Source of the DNA: Notamacropus eugenii
Lineage: Eukaryota; Chordata; Mammalia; Diprotodontia; Macropodidae
NCBI RefSeq assembly: GCF_028372415.1
Contig: NC_092873.1
Span: forward strand, 356,466,128-356,530,127
Reading direction: 5' to 3'
DNA length: 64,000 bases
Below, in pieces: positions 37,381 through 48,165 of this stretch. The translations under genes and the position numbers were made by a program. How positions within the stretch are numbered: the stretch's first letter is position 1; every line of letters begins with the position of its first letter. Below the pieces are notes generated by a model, which was given only the letters and a program-made list of their open reading frames with translations, was not told where the DNA came from and made no database searches.

Positions 37381-39289
37381 TATTGAATTTTTATCTAAAA
37401 TTTTTTTTTCCTGAGGCATATTATTTCCAGAAGAAGCAATTTAATAGCAAGGCCAGTAAATTACCATTAAATCAGTTCATCTAATCCCTTAGTGATTAGC
37501 GACAATTTGACAGGTTTACGGAGCTTATTTTATAGCAGAAAAAAAGAACTATATTCATGAGGCTGATTCATGAGTTTTACAGGGAAATAGGTAGATTTGC
37601 AATATTAAACTTCTGGGCATGCTGGGGGTGTAATAAGGTGGGATAACTGCTAGATTCAGTATCTCATTGGTTTAGAACTTGTGTATCATTCTGTGAAATT
37701 TTTTTGAAAAGTATCTTTTAGCGATCACTTAGGAACTTCTGCTATGGGTCTCTGATGTTCACTGAGAAAGAATGGATGAACTTGGGGTGAGCTGAGAGGC
37801 AACTTCCACCTTCCAGCTGTCTGAAAGGGGCAAATGGACCTTTATTAAAGAGTTCTGTGATAACTAAGCTTAACCCTATGATTATTTTATTTTTATTTCT
37901 GTGAAGATATATTGATTCTAACTTATCTATTACTAAATCTCGTTAAACTTTTCATTTACTAAATCTATAGTTAACATGTTTAAAGGAATATTTATGCTAG
38001 CTTAGCTCATAAGGAAAGCAAACTTAATCCCAAGAGAAATCAAAGTAATTACTGTTATTTGATTTAGAGATCACCCTTTTCTAAGGGATATATAGGGATC
38101 CCTTTTCTATAGGGATCACATATATATCTACCTCTAATTTTAAAATATTTACTAAAATTGTATTTATTATAGTATTATCGTTTATTTTGAAATACAGGGA
38201 CATTTATATGCATATGTATGCATTTAAAAATATATGTGCACATTGGCATTTCTATATTGGTAGTTCTGATCCTGGGGTCTATGGAATTGTTTCTTTTTTT
38301 TTTTTTTAATTTTATTTAACTTTTAACATTTATTTTCACAAAATTTTGGATTACAAATTTTCTCCCCTTTTATCCCCTCCCCCCCCCAAACCCAAGCATT
38401 CTAGTTGCCCCTGTGACCAATCTGCTCTCTCCTCTACCCTCCCTCCCTGCCCTTGTCTCCGTCTTCTCTTTTGTCCTGTAGGGCCAGATAGCTTTCTTAA
38501 CCCCTTAACCTGTATTTCTTATTTCCCAGTGGTAAGAACATTACATTTGATCCTAACACTTTGAGTTCCAACTTCTTTAGCTCCCTCCCTCTCCACCCCT
38601 TCCCCTTGGAAGACAAGCAATTCAATATAGGCCAAATCTGTTTAGTTTTGCAAATGATTTCCCTACTAGTTGTGTTGTATAGGACTAACTATATTTCCCT
38701 CCATCCTATCCTGTCCCCATTACTTCTATTCTCTTATGATCCTTTCCCTCCCCATGAGTGTCGACCTCGGATTGCATTCTCCTCCCCATGCCCTCCCCTC
38801 CATCCTCCCCCCCACCCTGCTTGTGCCTCTGTCCCCCACTCTCCTGTATTATGAGATAGGTTTTCTTATCAAAATGAGTGTGCATTTTATTCTTTCCTTT
38901 CGTGGAATGTGATGAGAGTAGACCTCATGTTTTTCTCTTGCCTCCCCTCTTTATCCCTCCACTAATAAGTCTTTTGCTTGCCTCATTTATGAGAGATAAT
39001 TTGCCCCATTCAACTTCTCCCTTTCTCCTCCCAATATTTCTCTCTCACTGCTTGATTTCATTTTTTTTTTTAAGATATGATCCCATCCTCTTCAATTCAC
39101 TCTGTGCACTCTGTCTCTATGTATGTGTGCGTGTGTGCATGTGTGTGTGTGTGTACTCCCACCCAGTACCCAGATACTGAAATGTTTCAAGAGTTACAAA
39201 TATTGTCTTTCCATGTAGGAATGTAAACAGTTCAACTTTAGTAAGTCCCTTATGACTTCTCTTTGCTGTTCACCTTTTCATGGTTCTCT

Positions 39290-40378
39290 TCATTCTTGTG
39301 TTAGAAAGTCAAATTTTCTTTTCAGCTCTGGTCTTTTCATCAAGAATGCTTGAAAATCCTCTATTTCATTGAAAGACCATTTTTTCTCCTGAAGTATTAT
39401 ACTCAGTTTTGCTGGGTAGGTGATTCTTGGTTTTAGTCCTAGTTCCTTTGACTTCTGGAATATCCTATTCCATGCCCTTCGATCCCTTAATGTAGAAGCT
39501 GCTAGATCTTGTGTTATCCTGATTGTATTTCCACAATACTTGAATTGTTTCTTTCTAGCTGCTTGCAATATTTTCTCTTTCACCTGGGAATTCTGGAATT
39601 TGGCCACAATGTTCCTGGGAGTTTCTCTTTTTGGATCTCTTTCATGCGGTGTTCTGTGGATTCCTTGAATATTTATTTTGCCCTCTGGTTCTAGGATCTC
39701 AGGGCAGTTTTCCTTGATAATTTCATGGAAGATGATGTCTAGGCTCTTCTTTTGATCATGGTTTTCAGGTAGTCCCAGAATTTTTACATTGTCTCTCCTG
39801 ATTCTATTTTCCAGGTCAGTTGTTTTTCCAATGAGATATTTCACATTATCTTCCATTTTTCGAATCTTCTCGCTATGTTCTGTGATATCTGTCTTTCTCA
39901 TAAAGTCCTTAGCGTCCATCTGTGCCATTCCAGTTTTGAACGATCTATTTTCTTCAGTGAGCTTTTGAATCTCCTTTTCCATTTGGCTAATTCTGCTTTT
40001 GAAAGCATTCTTCTCCTCATTGGCCTTTTGAACCTCTTTTGCCAATTGAGTTAGGCTAGTTTTCAAGGTGTTAATTTCTTCAACATTGTTTTGGTTCTCC
40101 TTTAGCAGGGAGCTGATCTGCTTTTCATGCTTCTCTTTCATCCCTCTCATTTCTCTTCCCAGTTTTTCCTCCACCTCTCTAACTTGATTTTCAAAATTCT
40201 CTTTGAGCTCTTCCATGGCCTGAGCCCATTGGGTGGGCTGGGGCACAGAATCCTTGATTTCTGTGTCTTTGCCTGATGGTAAGCATTGTTCTTCCTCATC
40301 AGAAAGGAAGGGAGGAAGTGTCTTTTCTCCGAGAAAGTACCCTTCAATAGTTTTATTTCTTTTCCCTTTTCTGGGCAT
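39290..40378 (-). CDS. L1/HAL1 ORF1 protein (RNA-binding chaperone), intact
   Basis: 362 residues without interruption. Residues 1-50 are basic and then acidic (MPRKGKRNKTIEGYF...). Residues about 54-192 are a coiled coil with heptad patterns such as EELKENFENQVREVEEKL. An RRM-like domain starts at about 195 with RRDNVKILGLPE. The C-terminal domain (about 290-362) has LGLKPRITYPAKLSI and ends FLTQE. Known role of the family: ORF1p trimerises through its coiled coil and coats element RNA in cytoplasmic particles. The start is the first ATG after the 5' UTR. Expression cannot be judged from sequence. Confidence 0.9.
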   Translation of the reverse strand: MPRKGKRNKTIEGYFLGEKTLPPFLSDEEEQCLPSGKDTEIKDSVPQPTQWAQAMEELKENFENQVREVEEKLGREMRGMKEKHEKQISSLLKENQNNVEEINTLKTSLTQLAKEVQKANEEKNAFKSRISQMEKEIQKLTEENRSFKTGMAQMDAKDFMRKTDITEHSEKIRKMEDNVKYLIGKTTDLENRIRRDNVKILGLPENHDQKKSLDIIFHEIIKENCPEILEPEGKINIQGIHRTPHERDPKRETPRNIVAKFQNSQVKEKILQAARKKQFKYCGNTIRITQDLAASTLRDRRAWNRIFQKSKELGLKPRITYPAKLSIILQEKKWSFNEIEDFQAFLMKRPELKRKFDFLTQE

Positions 40379-41218
40379 TCTCCCCAGCCAGTGGCTTGAC
40401 CTCTGAATATTCTCCTCACACCCACCTCACCTCCTGATCCTCCCAGCCAGCGTTTGGGGACTGAGATTCAAATGCTGCTTCCTGCCTTAGGGCTTTTGGC
40501 GGGGGCAGGGCTGCTATTCAGTGTGAGAATTAAGTTCAGATGGTCAGGTCGGGGCAGGGCCGCCTCTCAGGCACAGTTCCCTCAGGGGGTTTATGCACAG
40601 ACCTTCCTCAATGGATCCAGGCTCCCGCCCGCTTGGGGAGCCCCTGTCTGTAGCCGCCTCTCAGCTTCTATCTCCCGGGGGGGGGGGGGCCCGAGCCATG
40701 GGGGCACCCCACTCCCCTCTCGACCCGCCAAAGAGACTCTCTCACTGACCCTCGTCACCTGTGGGTGGGGAGGCTTGTGCCACCGCTGGAGATCCCGTCC
40801 CTGAAGCCTGCTCGGGTCTGTACCTCTTGGAGCCCCGGCCGCCGCAGGTCTGGGCTGGGCTCCGCGTCTGCAGCGAGACGGACCTTTTGCAGAGGTTTGC
40901 AGGTCCCTCTGTGGGTGGAGGGACCCGCGTGACCGCAGGATATCCCATCTCCGTAGCCCACTCGGATCTTTTCCTCACGGTGTCGTGGCCGCTGCAGGGC
41001 TGCACTCAGCTCCCAGTCCCGGCGCCCAGTCCACAGAGCGAAGGATCCCCAGCGAGAGGTTTGCAGGTCTCCCCGGAACAGAAATCTCCCTCACTCCAAT
41101 ATTCCGTGGCCTCTGGGTGCAGAATTCACCTTGAGTTGGTCCCCTCTAGCCGTTCTGTGGGTTGTGGGTTCGGAGCTATGTGTATGTGCGTCTTTCTACT
41201 CCTCCATCTTGGCTCCGC
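40379..41218 (-). promoter_or_regulatory. 5' UTR of the HAL1-like element with diverged tandem monomers
   Basis: A CpG-rich stretch, in contrast to the AT-rich surroundings. Two related units of about 150 bp begin near 40,760 (GTGGGTGGGGAGG) and 40,911 (GTGGGTGGAGGGA). They share blocks such as GATCCCGTC/ATATCCCATC and CCGCCGCAGG/CCGCTGCAGG. A further partial repeat, AGAGGTTTGCAGGTC, occurs near 40,891 and 41,057. A 13-G run lies around 40,678-40,690. Monomeric 5' UTRs act as promoters in rodent L1; the same role here is inferred. Confidence 0.6.
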
Positions 41219-41394
41219 CTATGGAATTGTTTCTAAAATATTTTGAGAAATGTATTTCAATGTAATTAGTTTCCTTGCTAATCCTACAAATTTTATTTCA
41301 TATATTTTCAAAACTTTATTCTGAAGAGAGATCCATAGGCTTTTTCAGATGGTTAAAGAGGTCCATGACAAAAAAGACTGAGCCCTTGATTTAT

Positions 41395-41590
41395 ATCTTT
41401 ATGTACATCCATATATCCACATCTGTATATCTGTCATTTACATCTATATCTTTATCTTGTCTCTGTGTCTGCCTCTTTGTCTCTCTGTCTCCATCTCTGT
41501 CTCTCTCCTCTGTCTCTCTCCCCCTTCTTTTCATCAGATTCTATCTATCCATTTCTCTCTCCTTTGTTCATCTCTCTCTTTTTAAAAAAG
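41395..41590. repeat. CT-rich low-complexity tract
   Basis: TATATCTTTATGTACATCC grading into TCTCTGTCTCCATCTCTG units. A short (GT)n follows at 41,620-41,640. Lies between the HAL1 target site and the SSU72 fragment. Confidence 0.75.
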
Positions 41591-41811
41591 AATTAAATAT
41601 ATTACTCTGCTTTAAAAAAAGGTGTGTGTGTGTGTATGTGTTGGATTGCATGCACTATTTAACTGTAGCAAGGTACAAAATGAATACAAAGTCCTCTTCC
41701 CTTTTCATGTAGAATACTTCCCTACAAACTTAAGGCCAAGTTAAGGCATATTCCATACGCTAAATACAAAGATGACCATACTGGGATTTTTAAAAGGGCA
41801 TGCCACTGGGC

Positions 41812-42155
41812 TAGTTCTTCGTCTTTCTTAAGAAGATCATCGTACATCTGATCATATGTTGGTGTGAAATCATAAACATTTGGCTTCTCTGGTGCTGGTC
41901 CTGGAACACATGAGTTCCTGTTCCAAAGGGTCTGACACTGAACCGTCATTTGCTGAGGATGTGCACCTCCATGCTCCGGTTCTGGTTATTCGAGCACACC
42001 ACGGTCACTTGGAACGACAAAGACGGCATGATGGTTGTGGCTGCGGCAGCACGGGGATGCCGCCTGCAGTGGGGGCCTCGCGAGTCTCCCTGGTTTTGGG
42101 AATCGGGGGATGTCGCGACAGCAGTCGCCTCAGCTCAGCCCTAGCAAAATGGCCC
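41812..42155 (-). pseudogene. SSU72: SSU72 retrocopy fragment (RNA polymerase II CTD phosphatase), 5' part only
   Basis: On the minus strand a GC-rich 5' UTR-like stretch precedes an ATG at 42,029. It encodes MPSLSFQVTVVCSNNQNRSM, matching the human SSU72 start, including the CX5R phosphatase signature CSNNQNR. A stop follows SMEVHILSK. After frame changes the homology resumes as FSVRPFGTGTHV and then PGPAPEKPNVYDFTPTYDQM through DDLLKKDEEL. No intron separates these parts, so it is a processed copy. Homology stops near codon 75; the remaining two thirds of SSU72, its 3' UTR and any poly(A) are missing. It cannot encode an active enzyme. Confidence 0.85.
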
Positions 42156-45100
42156 ATCTCTATCTTTCTGTGTAACTGTGTGCTATCTATATAACTATGT
42201 ATCTAAACTATTTATCAGTCAAGCTTTAATTAGGTGTTTTATTTTACATACCACAGTGATGTACTAATATACTCTCTCCACTCCCCCCACCCCCATTGAA
42301 TTCTTTTTTGTTACAAAAGAATACAGATAAGCAAAATCAACTGAAAGTGAATGCCTCTGACAATATATACAATATTCCTTTCCCGTGGTCTTGCAGTCTC
42401 TTTCCAGAAAGGATGGAAAGTGTGCTTCACAATCTTTCCTCCAGGACCAAAATTCGTTATTCACTTTCTTCTGAATTTTGTTTTCATTTATTTATTGAAA
42501 CCATTGTGTATTGATTGTCACTTGGTTTTTTCCAGCAGTGGCAGCATGTTTCAGTTCTATTCTCAGAAATCTTGCCTTGGAACTCCATCAAAATCCTTAT
42601 CTGGCAAACCCTTAGCTGAACTAATAAAACAAGGGTTGTTTTATTGGAAGTGGCCGCATCACTTGTCTAGTAACAGTTCCACTGGGGCAAAGAAAATAGA
42701 AATAAATTAGAATCAGTAAATAAGCAGTTTAAAATTTTTCCATGCATTGAAATTATTTTATTTGTTTTATTAAATATTTCTCAATTACATGTGAAAAAAT
42801 TTAACAATCATTTTTAAACTTTCAAGTTCCAAATTTTCTCTCCTCACCTGTATTCTCTCCTTCCTCTTTGAAAAGGCAAATACTTTGATTTCAATTATAC
42901 TGGAAAGACCCAGATCAATTCTATTCTGATTTTATGCCAATGTAAGGATGTACACCGTCCAAAGGAACAGCGCCACTGTAATGGGAAGGTAAGAAGACTG
43001 AAAGGGGAGTCCATCTCAGCATGGGGATTATGTGTAGATTTATTAGAGTGTATTGTATTAGTTGGGGGAGTTTATTCACCATATTACTGCTTTGCAATAT
43101 AGTTTGAATTCTGAAACTGCCAGGCCAACTTCCTAAACATTTGAAACGATTGTGTTGATATTTTTTGCTGTTTGTTCTTCCAGATGAATTTTGTTATTAT
43201 TTTTCTAGCTCTATAAAAGAGTTGTTTGTTAGTTTTAGTAGCATGCCACTAAGTAAATTAATTTAGGTAGATTTGTCATTTTTTATTACACTGGTGTGGT
43301 CTACCTATTAGCAATTAATATTTCTCCAGTTATTTAGATCTGTATTTGCATGAAAAGCATTTTGCAATTGTGCTCATATTATCCCTGGGTTTGTCTTGGC
43401 AGGTGGACTCCCAAATATTTTATATTGTCTGCAGTTATTTTAAATTGAATTTCTATCTCTTCCTGCTGGATTTTGTTGGTAGAATATAGAAATGTCAATG
43501 ATTTATGTGGATTTATTTTATATCCTGGAGTTTTGTTTAAGTTGTTAATTGCTTCAACTAATTTTTAGTTGATTCACTACGTACATCATTATATCGTTTT
43601 CAGAATTTCTACTTTGGTGTTTAATTGGGGATTTTCAATTTGTTCTTTTTCTATTTTTTAAAAATTGTGTGCCCAATTCATTGTTTTGCCCTTTCTTTTA
43701 TTGATTATGCATTTGGTGATATAACTTTCCCCCTAAGTACTGCTTTGACTGCATTCCACAAATTTTGGAATGTTGCTTCATTGTTGTCATTCTCTTTAAT
43801 GAAATCATTGATCGTTTCTGTAATTTATTCTTTGACCCACTCATTCTTTAGGAGTAGATTATTTAGTTTCTTATTAACTTTTAATCTATGCTTCCATCAT
43901 CCTTTGTTAAATGTAATTTTTATTGTGTTATGGTCTGAAAAGGGTGTAATAAGCATTTCTGTTTTTCTGCTTTTGGTTGTGAGGTTTTTAATGGCCAAAC
44001 ACCTGGCCAATTTTTGTGAAAGTGCCATGTCCAGCTGAGAAAAAGATATTCTCATTGCTATTACCATTCTGTTTTCTCCAGAGGTATATTATATCTAATT
44101 TTTCTAAGACTCCATTAATCTCTTTGACTGCCTTCTTATTTATTTTATGGTTTGATTTATCTAACTCTGAGAGGAGAAAGTTGAAATCCCCTACTAGTAT
44201 AGTTTTACTGTCTATTTCCTCCTATAATTCAATTAGTTTTTCCTTTAAGAATTTTGATGCCATGCCATTTGGTACATATATATTAAGTATAGATATTACT
44301 TCATTGTCTATGGTTCCTTTTAACAAGATGGAGTTTTTCTGCTCATCCCTTTTAATTCAGTGTATTTTTCCTTCTGCTTTGTCTGAGAACATGATTGCCA
44401 TTCTTGTCTTTTTTTTTTAAACTTCATCTGAAGCACAATAGATTCTTCTCTGGCCCCTTATTTTAACTCTGTGTGTTTCTCTTTGTTTCAAGTATGTTTC
44501 CTGTAAGCAAAATATTGTTAGGTTCTGGTTTCTAATCTATTCTTCTATCGATTTCTTTTTTATTTGTGAGTTCATCCCATTCAAATTCACACTTATGATC
44601 ACTAATTGTGCATTTCCCTTCATCTCTCTTTTTTATCCTGTCCCCCCTCTAAAATCTGTTTTGCTTCTGACCACTGCTTATTTTATCTGCCCTCCCTTTT
44701 ATGATCTCTCTTTTCTCTTATCCCCGTCTGCTTTCTTGTTCAATATGATAGATTTCAATTATCTATTGAATATGTATACATGATTTTGCTTTTAGAACCA
44801 ACTTAGATGTAAGTGAGGCTCCAGCATTGTCTTTGCCTTACTATTTCCTCTTCTACTGTAAAAGTGCTTCCTTGTGTGCCTCTTTCATGTGAGATAATTT
44901 CCCCCATTTTTCCTCTCCTTTCCCCTTTCTTCCAAGGCATCCCTCTTTCTTGCTTTTCCACTTTTTTTATATCATCCCAACACAACTGACTTACTCTCAC
45001 ATCCTCAATCTACATAGAATCCTTCCAACTACCCTACTAATGATAAAGTTCTTAGAACATATAGTTATTATTTTTGCATATAGAAAGGGACACAGTTTTA

Positions 45101-45619
45101 ACCTTATTGAATACTTTATGAGTTCTTTCTTTTTATGCCTCTCTTGAGTCTTGTATTTGAAAAGTCAAATTTTTCTATTCAGTTCTGGTCTTTTCCTCAG
45201 GAATGCTTGAAAGTCTTCTATTTTATTAAATATCATTGTTTTCCTTGAAGGATTATGCTCACTTTTGCTGGATAGTTGATTCTTGATTATAATCTCAGCT
45301 TTTTTGCCTTCTGGAATATCATATTCCAAGCCCCCCAACTCATTTAACATGGCATCTGCTAAATTTCTTGTGATCCTGACTGTGGTTCCACAATGTTTGA
45401 ATGGTTTCTTTCTTGCTGCTTTAAGTATTTTCTTTTTGATCTGGGAGCTCTGGAATTTGCTATAACATTCCTGGGAGTTTTCATTTTGAGATTGCTTTTG
45501 GGTGATAATTGGTAGATTTTTTCAATTTCTTTTTTACCCTCTGCTTCTAGGATGTTGGGGACGTTTTCCTTAATAAATTCTTGCAATAGATGTCCAGGAT
45601 CTTTCTTTTTCATGATTTT

Positions 45620-46855
45620 CAGGGTGAAACAAGGATGTCCATTATCAACAGTGTTATTCAATATGGTACTAGAAATGTTAGCTTTAGCAATAAGAGAAGA
45701 AAAAGAAATTGAAGGAATTAGAATAGGCAAAGAAGAAACTAAGTTATCACTCTTTGCAGACAATATGATGATATACTCAGAGAATCCTAGAGAATCAAGT
45801 AAAAAACTGCTTGAAATAATAAACAACTCTGGCACAGTTGCATGTTACAAAATAAACCCACATAAATCATCTGCATTTCTATACATTACTAACAAAGCCC
45901 CACAGCAAGAGATAGAAAGAGAAGTCCCACTTAAAGTTACAGTAGACATTATAAATTATTTGGGAGTGTACCTGCCAACACAACAACACAGGAAGTATAT
46001 GAGCACAATTACAAAACACTTTTCACACAAATAAAGTCAGACCTAAGTAACTGGAAAAACATCAGTTGCTTGTGGGTAGGCCAAGTTAATATAAAAAAAA
46101 ATGACAATTCTACCTAAATTAATTTACTTATTCAATGCCATACCAATCAAACTACCAGCAAATTATTTTCTAGAGCTAGAAGAAATAATATCAAAATTCA
46201 TCTGGAAGAACAAAAGGTCCAGAATATCACAGGAATTAATGAAAAGAAATGCTAAGGAAGGTGACCTAGTCATACCAGATCTCAAATTGTATTATAAAGC
46301 AGCAATCATCCAAACCACTTAGTACTGCCTAAGAAACAGAGGGGTAGATCAGTGGAATACATTAAGTACTAAAGACATAGTAGTCAATGATTATAGCAGT
46401 CTACTGTCTGATGAACCGAAGGACCACAACTTCTGGGAAAAGAACTTACTGTTTAACAAAAACTGCTGGGAAAACTGGATAATAGTGTGGCAGAAACTGG
46501 GCGTAGACCAATGCCTGACATCATACACAAGAATAAAGTCCAAATGGGTACATGATCTAAGTATAAAGGCTGATACTATAAACAAATTAGGGGAGCAAGA
46601 GATAGTTTATTTGTCAGATTTAAGGAGAATGGAGAAATTTATGACCAACAAGAGATAGAAAACATTATGAAATGCAAAATGGATAATTTTGATTACATTA
46701 AATTGGAAAGTTTTTGGACAAATAGAGCCAATGCAACCAAGATTAGGAGGAAAACAGAAAACTGGAAAAAATTTTTACAACTAGTGTCTGTGATAAAGGC
46801 CTCATTTCTAAACTATATAGAAAACTCTATCATGACTTTCAGATAGTCCAATAAT
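45620..46855 (+). mobile_element. Inverted L1 ORF2 fragment inside the older ORF1
   Basis: The plus strand encodes L1 reverse transcriptase from VKQGCPLSTVLFNMVLEML through LSLFADNMMIYSENP, YKINPHKSSAFLY and [15 protein letters not shown] to [15 protein letters not shown], then the region after it. The FADD catalytic motif reads FADN. Both edges abut minus-strand ORF1 codons that are adjacent in the intact ORF1 at 39,290-40,378. No poly(A) tail is visible at its 3' edge. Confidence 0.85.
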
Positions 46856-47624
46856 TTAAAAATTATTTCTCCTTAAACATTTTTCCAAGTTAGGTGTTTT
46901 TCCAATTACATATTTCACCCTTTCTTCTATTCTTTGAGTCTTTTGACTTTGTTCCATTATTTTTTGATGTCTTCTGGAGTCATCAGCCTCCATTTCCCCA
47001 ATTCAAATTTTTTAGGAATTATTTTCTTCAGTGAGCTTTTGTACATCTTTTTCCATCTGGCCAATTCTGTTTTTTTTTTTTAGTAAGTTCTTTCCTTCAG
47101 TAAATTTTTGTATATAATTTTATCTTTGACCAATTTTGCTTTCTAAAGAGTTCTTCTCTTCAGTGGATTTCCCCCCCCTCTTTTACCATTTGATCTATTC
47201 TGATTTTTAAGGTGTTATTTTCTTCTTGCATCACTCTCATTTCTTTCCTCCAATTTTTCCTCTACCTCTCTTATTTGATTTTAAAAATCCTTTTTGTGTT
47301 CTTCCATTCCTTTTTTGGGGGCCTGAGACCAATTCATATTTTTCTCCAAGGCTTTGGATATTGCTATTTTGACACTGTTGTCCTCTTCTGAATTTGTGTT
47401 TTCATCTTCCCTTTCACCCTAGTGACTTTCTATGGTCAGGTTTTTTATTGTTGCTTGTTTATTTTCTAGCCCATTTCTTGATGTTTAACTTTATGTTAAA
47501 ATTGAGCTCTATTCCAGGAGTTGAGGGGGTACTGTCTGAAGCTTCAAGTTTTTTGTTCTATTGTTTTTGGAGTTAGTTCTGGGAAATTTTCAGTTCTTCT
47601 GAAGTGGTTGTTGCTGTTTGTCCT

Positions 47625-48165
47625 TTGTTTTTGAAGAAGACCAGTGACTTCATGGGGTGATTTCTTAACTTGTCCCTGAACTGAATTTAAATGAGGCAGA
47701 GCTGCACAAAGTTGTTAGCCTCACTCTTTTTTTTTTTGTCATCAAAGTCCAGTGGCAGGATAAAAGTCAAGATCACTGAGAGTGGGATGCAATAGATGAC
47801 CCTGGCATCAGACCTTTGTCTGACAAAGCTCTAATTGCTCCACAGTGCCTATTTCGAATTGTTCCCATCTGCCCATTCCACCTGAGGAAGTCTTCACATG
47901 CTTAGGATAGACATCCTCTAACTCATTAGCAGGTTTGATGCTTGTCAATGACCCTCAACCTGGATTAGCCCATCTGCCAAGATGTTTTATTAAGTGTGGC
48001 TGCTGTGCATGCTACAGCTTCTTAGACTCACTGGTGGAAGTTAGGTGAATCATGTGGACACCAAAGGTAGATGAACAGACCTAAGCCCCTAAGAAGGGTT
48101 TGACAAGACCTCACACCAGAGATGCTAGTGTTCCTGAACACTCCATTAACATTGAAGTGGTATGA
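47625..48165 (-). mobile_element. Long retroposon 3' end, antisense (copy A)
   Basis: TTTGTCCTTTGTTTTTGAAGAAG at the plus-strand left edge, GAATTTAAATGAGGCAGAGC, GCCTCACTCTTTT, then CTCATTAGCAGGTTTGATGC, CTGGATTAGCCCATCTGCC and AGACCTCACACCAGAGATGC. It aligns word by word with 58,795-59,285. Its first 180 bp resemble the tail of the SINE at 1-375. Confidence 0.6.

Larger units (their letters stand above)
38295..41218 (-). mobile_element. Full-length ORF1-only L1 derivative (HAL1 type)
   Basis: An insertion of about 2.92 kb on the minus strand, flanked by perfect 16-bp target-site duplications (CTATGGAATTGTTTCT at 38,279-38,294 and 41,219-41,234). Its 5' end reads GCGGAGCCAAGATGGAGGAG, the usual L1 start. 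It then has a GC-rich 5' UTR of about 840 bp, an uninterrupted ORF1 (39,290-40,378), a 3' region of about 1 kb and a poly(A) tail (T-run at 38,294-38,307). There is no room for ORF2 and no trace of one. Known: HAL1 elements are L1-derived retroposons with ORF1 only, mobilised by L1 reverse transcriptase. The perfect duplications and open ORF1 suggest a fairly recent insertion. It sits inside an older hAT-like element. Confidence 0.88.
38215..41395. mobile_element. hAT-like non-autonomous DNA transposon copy split by the HAL1 insertion
   Basis: Flanks of the HAL1 insertion read ...GATCCTGGGGTCTATGGAATTG... on the left and ...GAGATCCATAGGC...GAGGTCCATGACAAAAAAGACTGAG on the right. They match other copies in the window (9,305-9,450 and 24,190-24,430) that begin near TTCTTAACC..GGTCCATG and end near AAAGAGGTTAAGAA. 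These ends are roughly inverted repeats. The class is inferred and boundaries are approximate. Confidence 0.45.

Noticed and set aside
40454-41246. Plus-strand open frames of 87-161 codons in a CpG-rich region
   Set aside because: They are antisense to the 5' UTR of the HAL1-like element; few stops are expected in GC-rich DNA and there is no family similarity.
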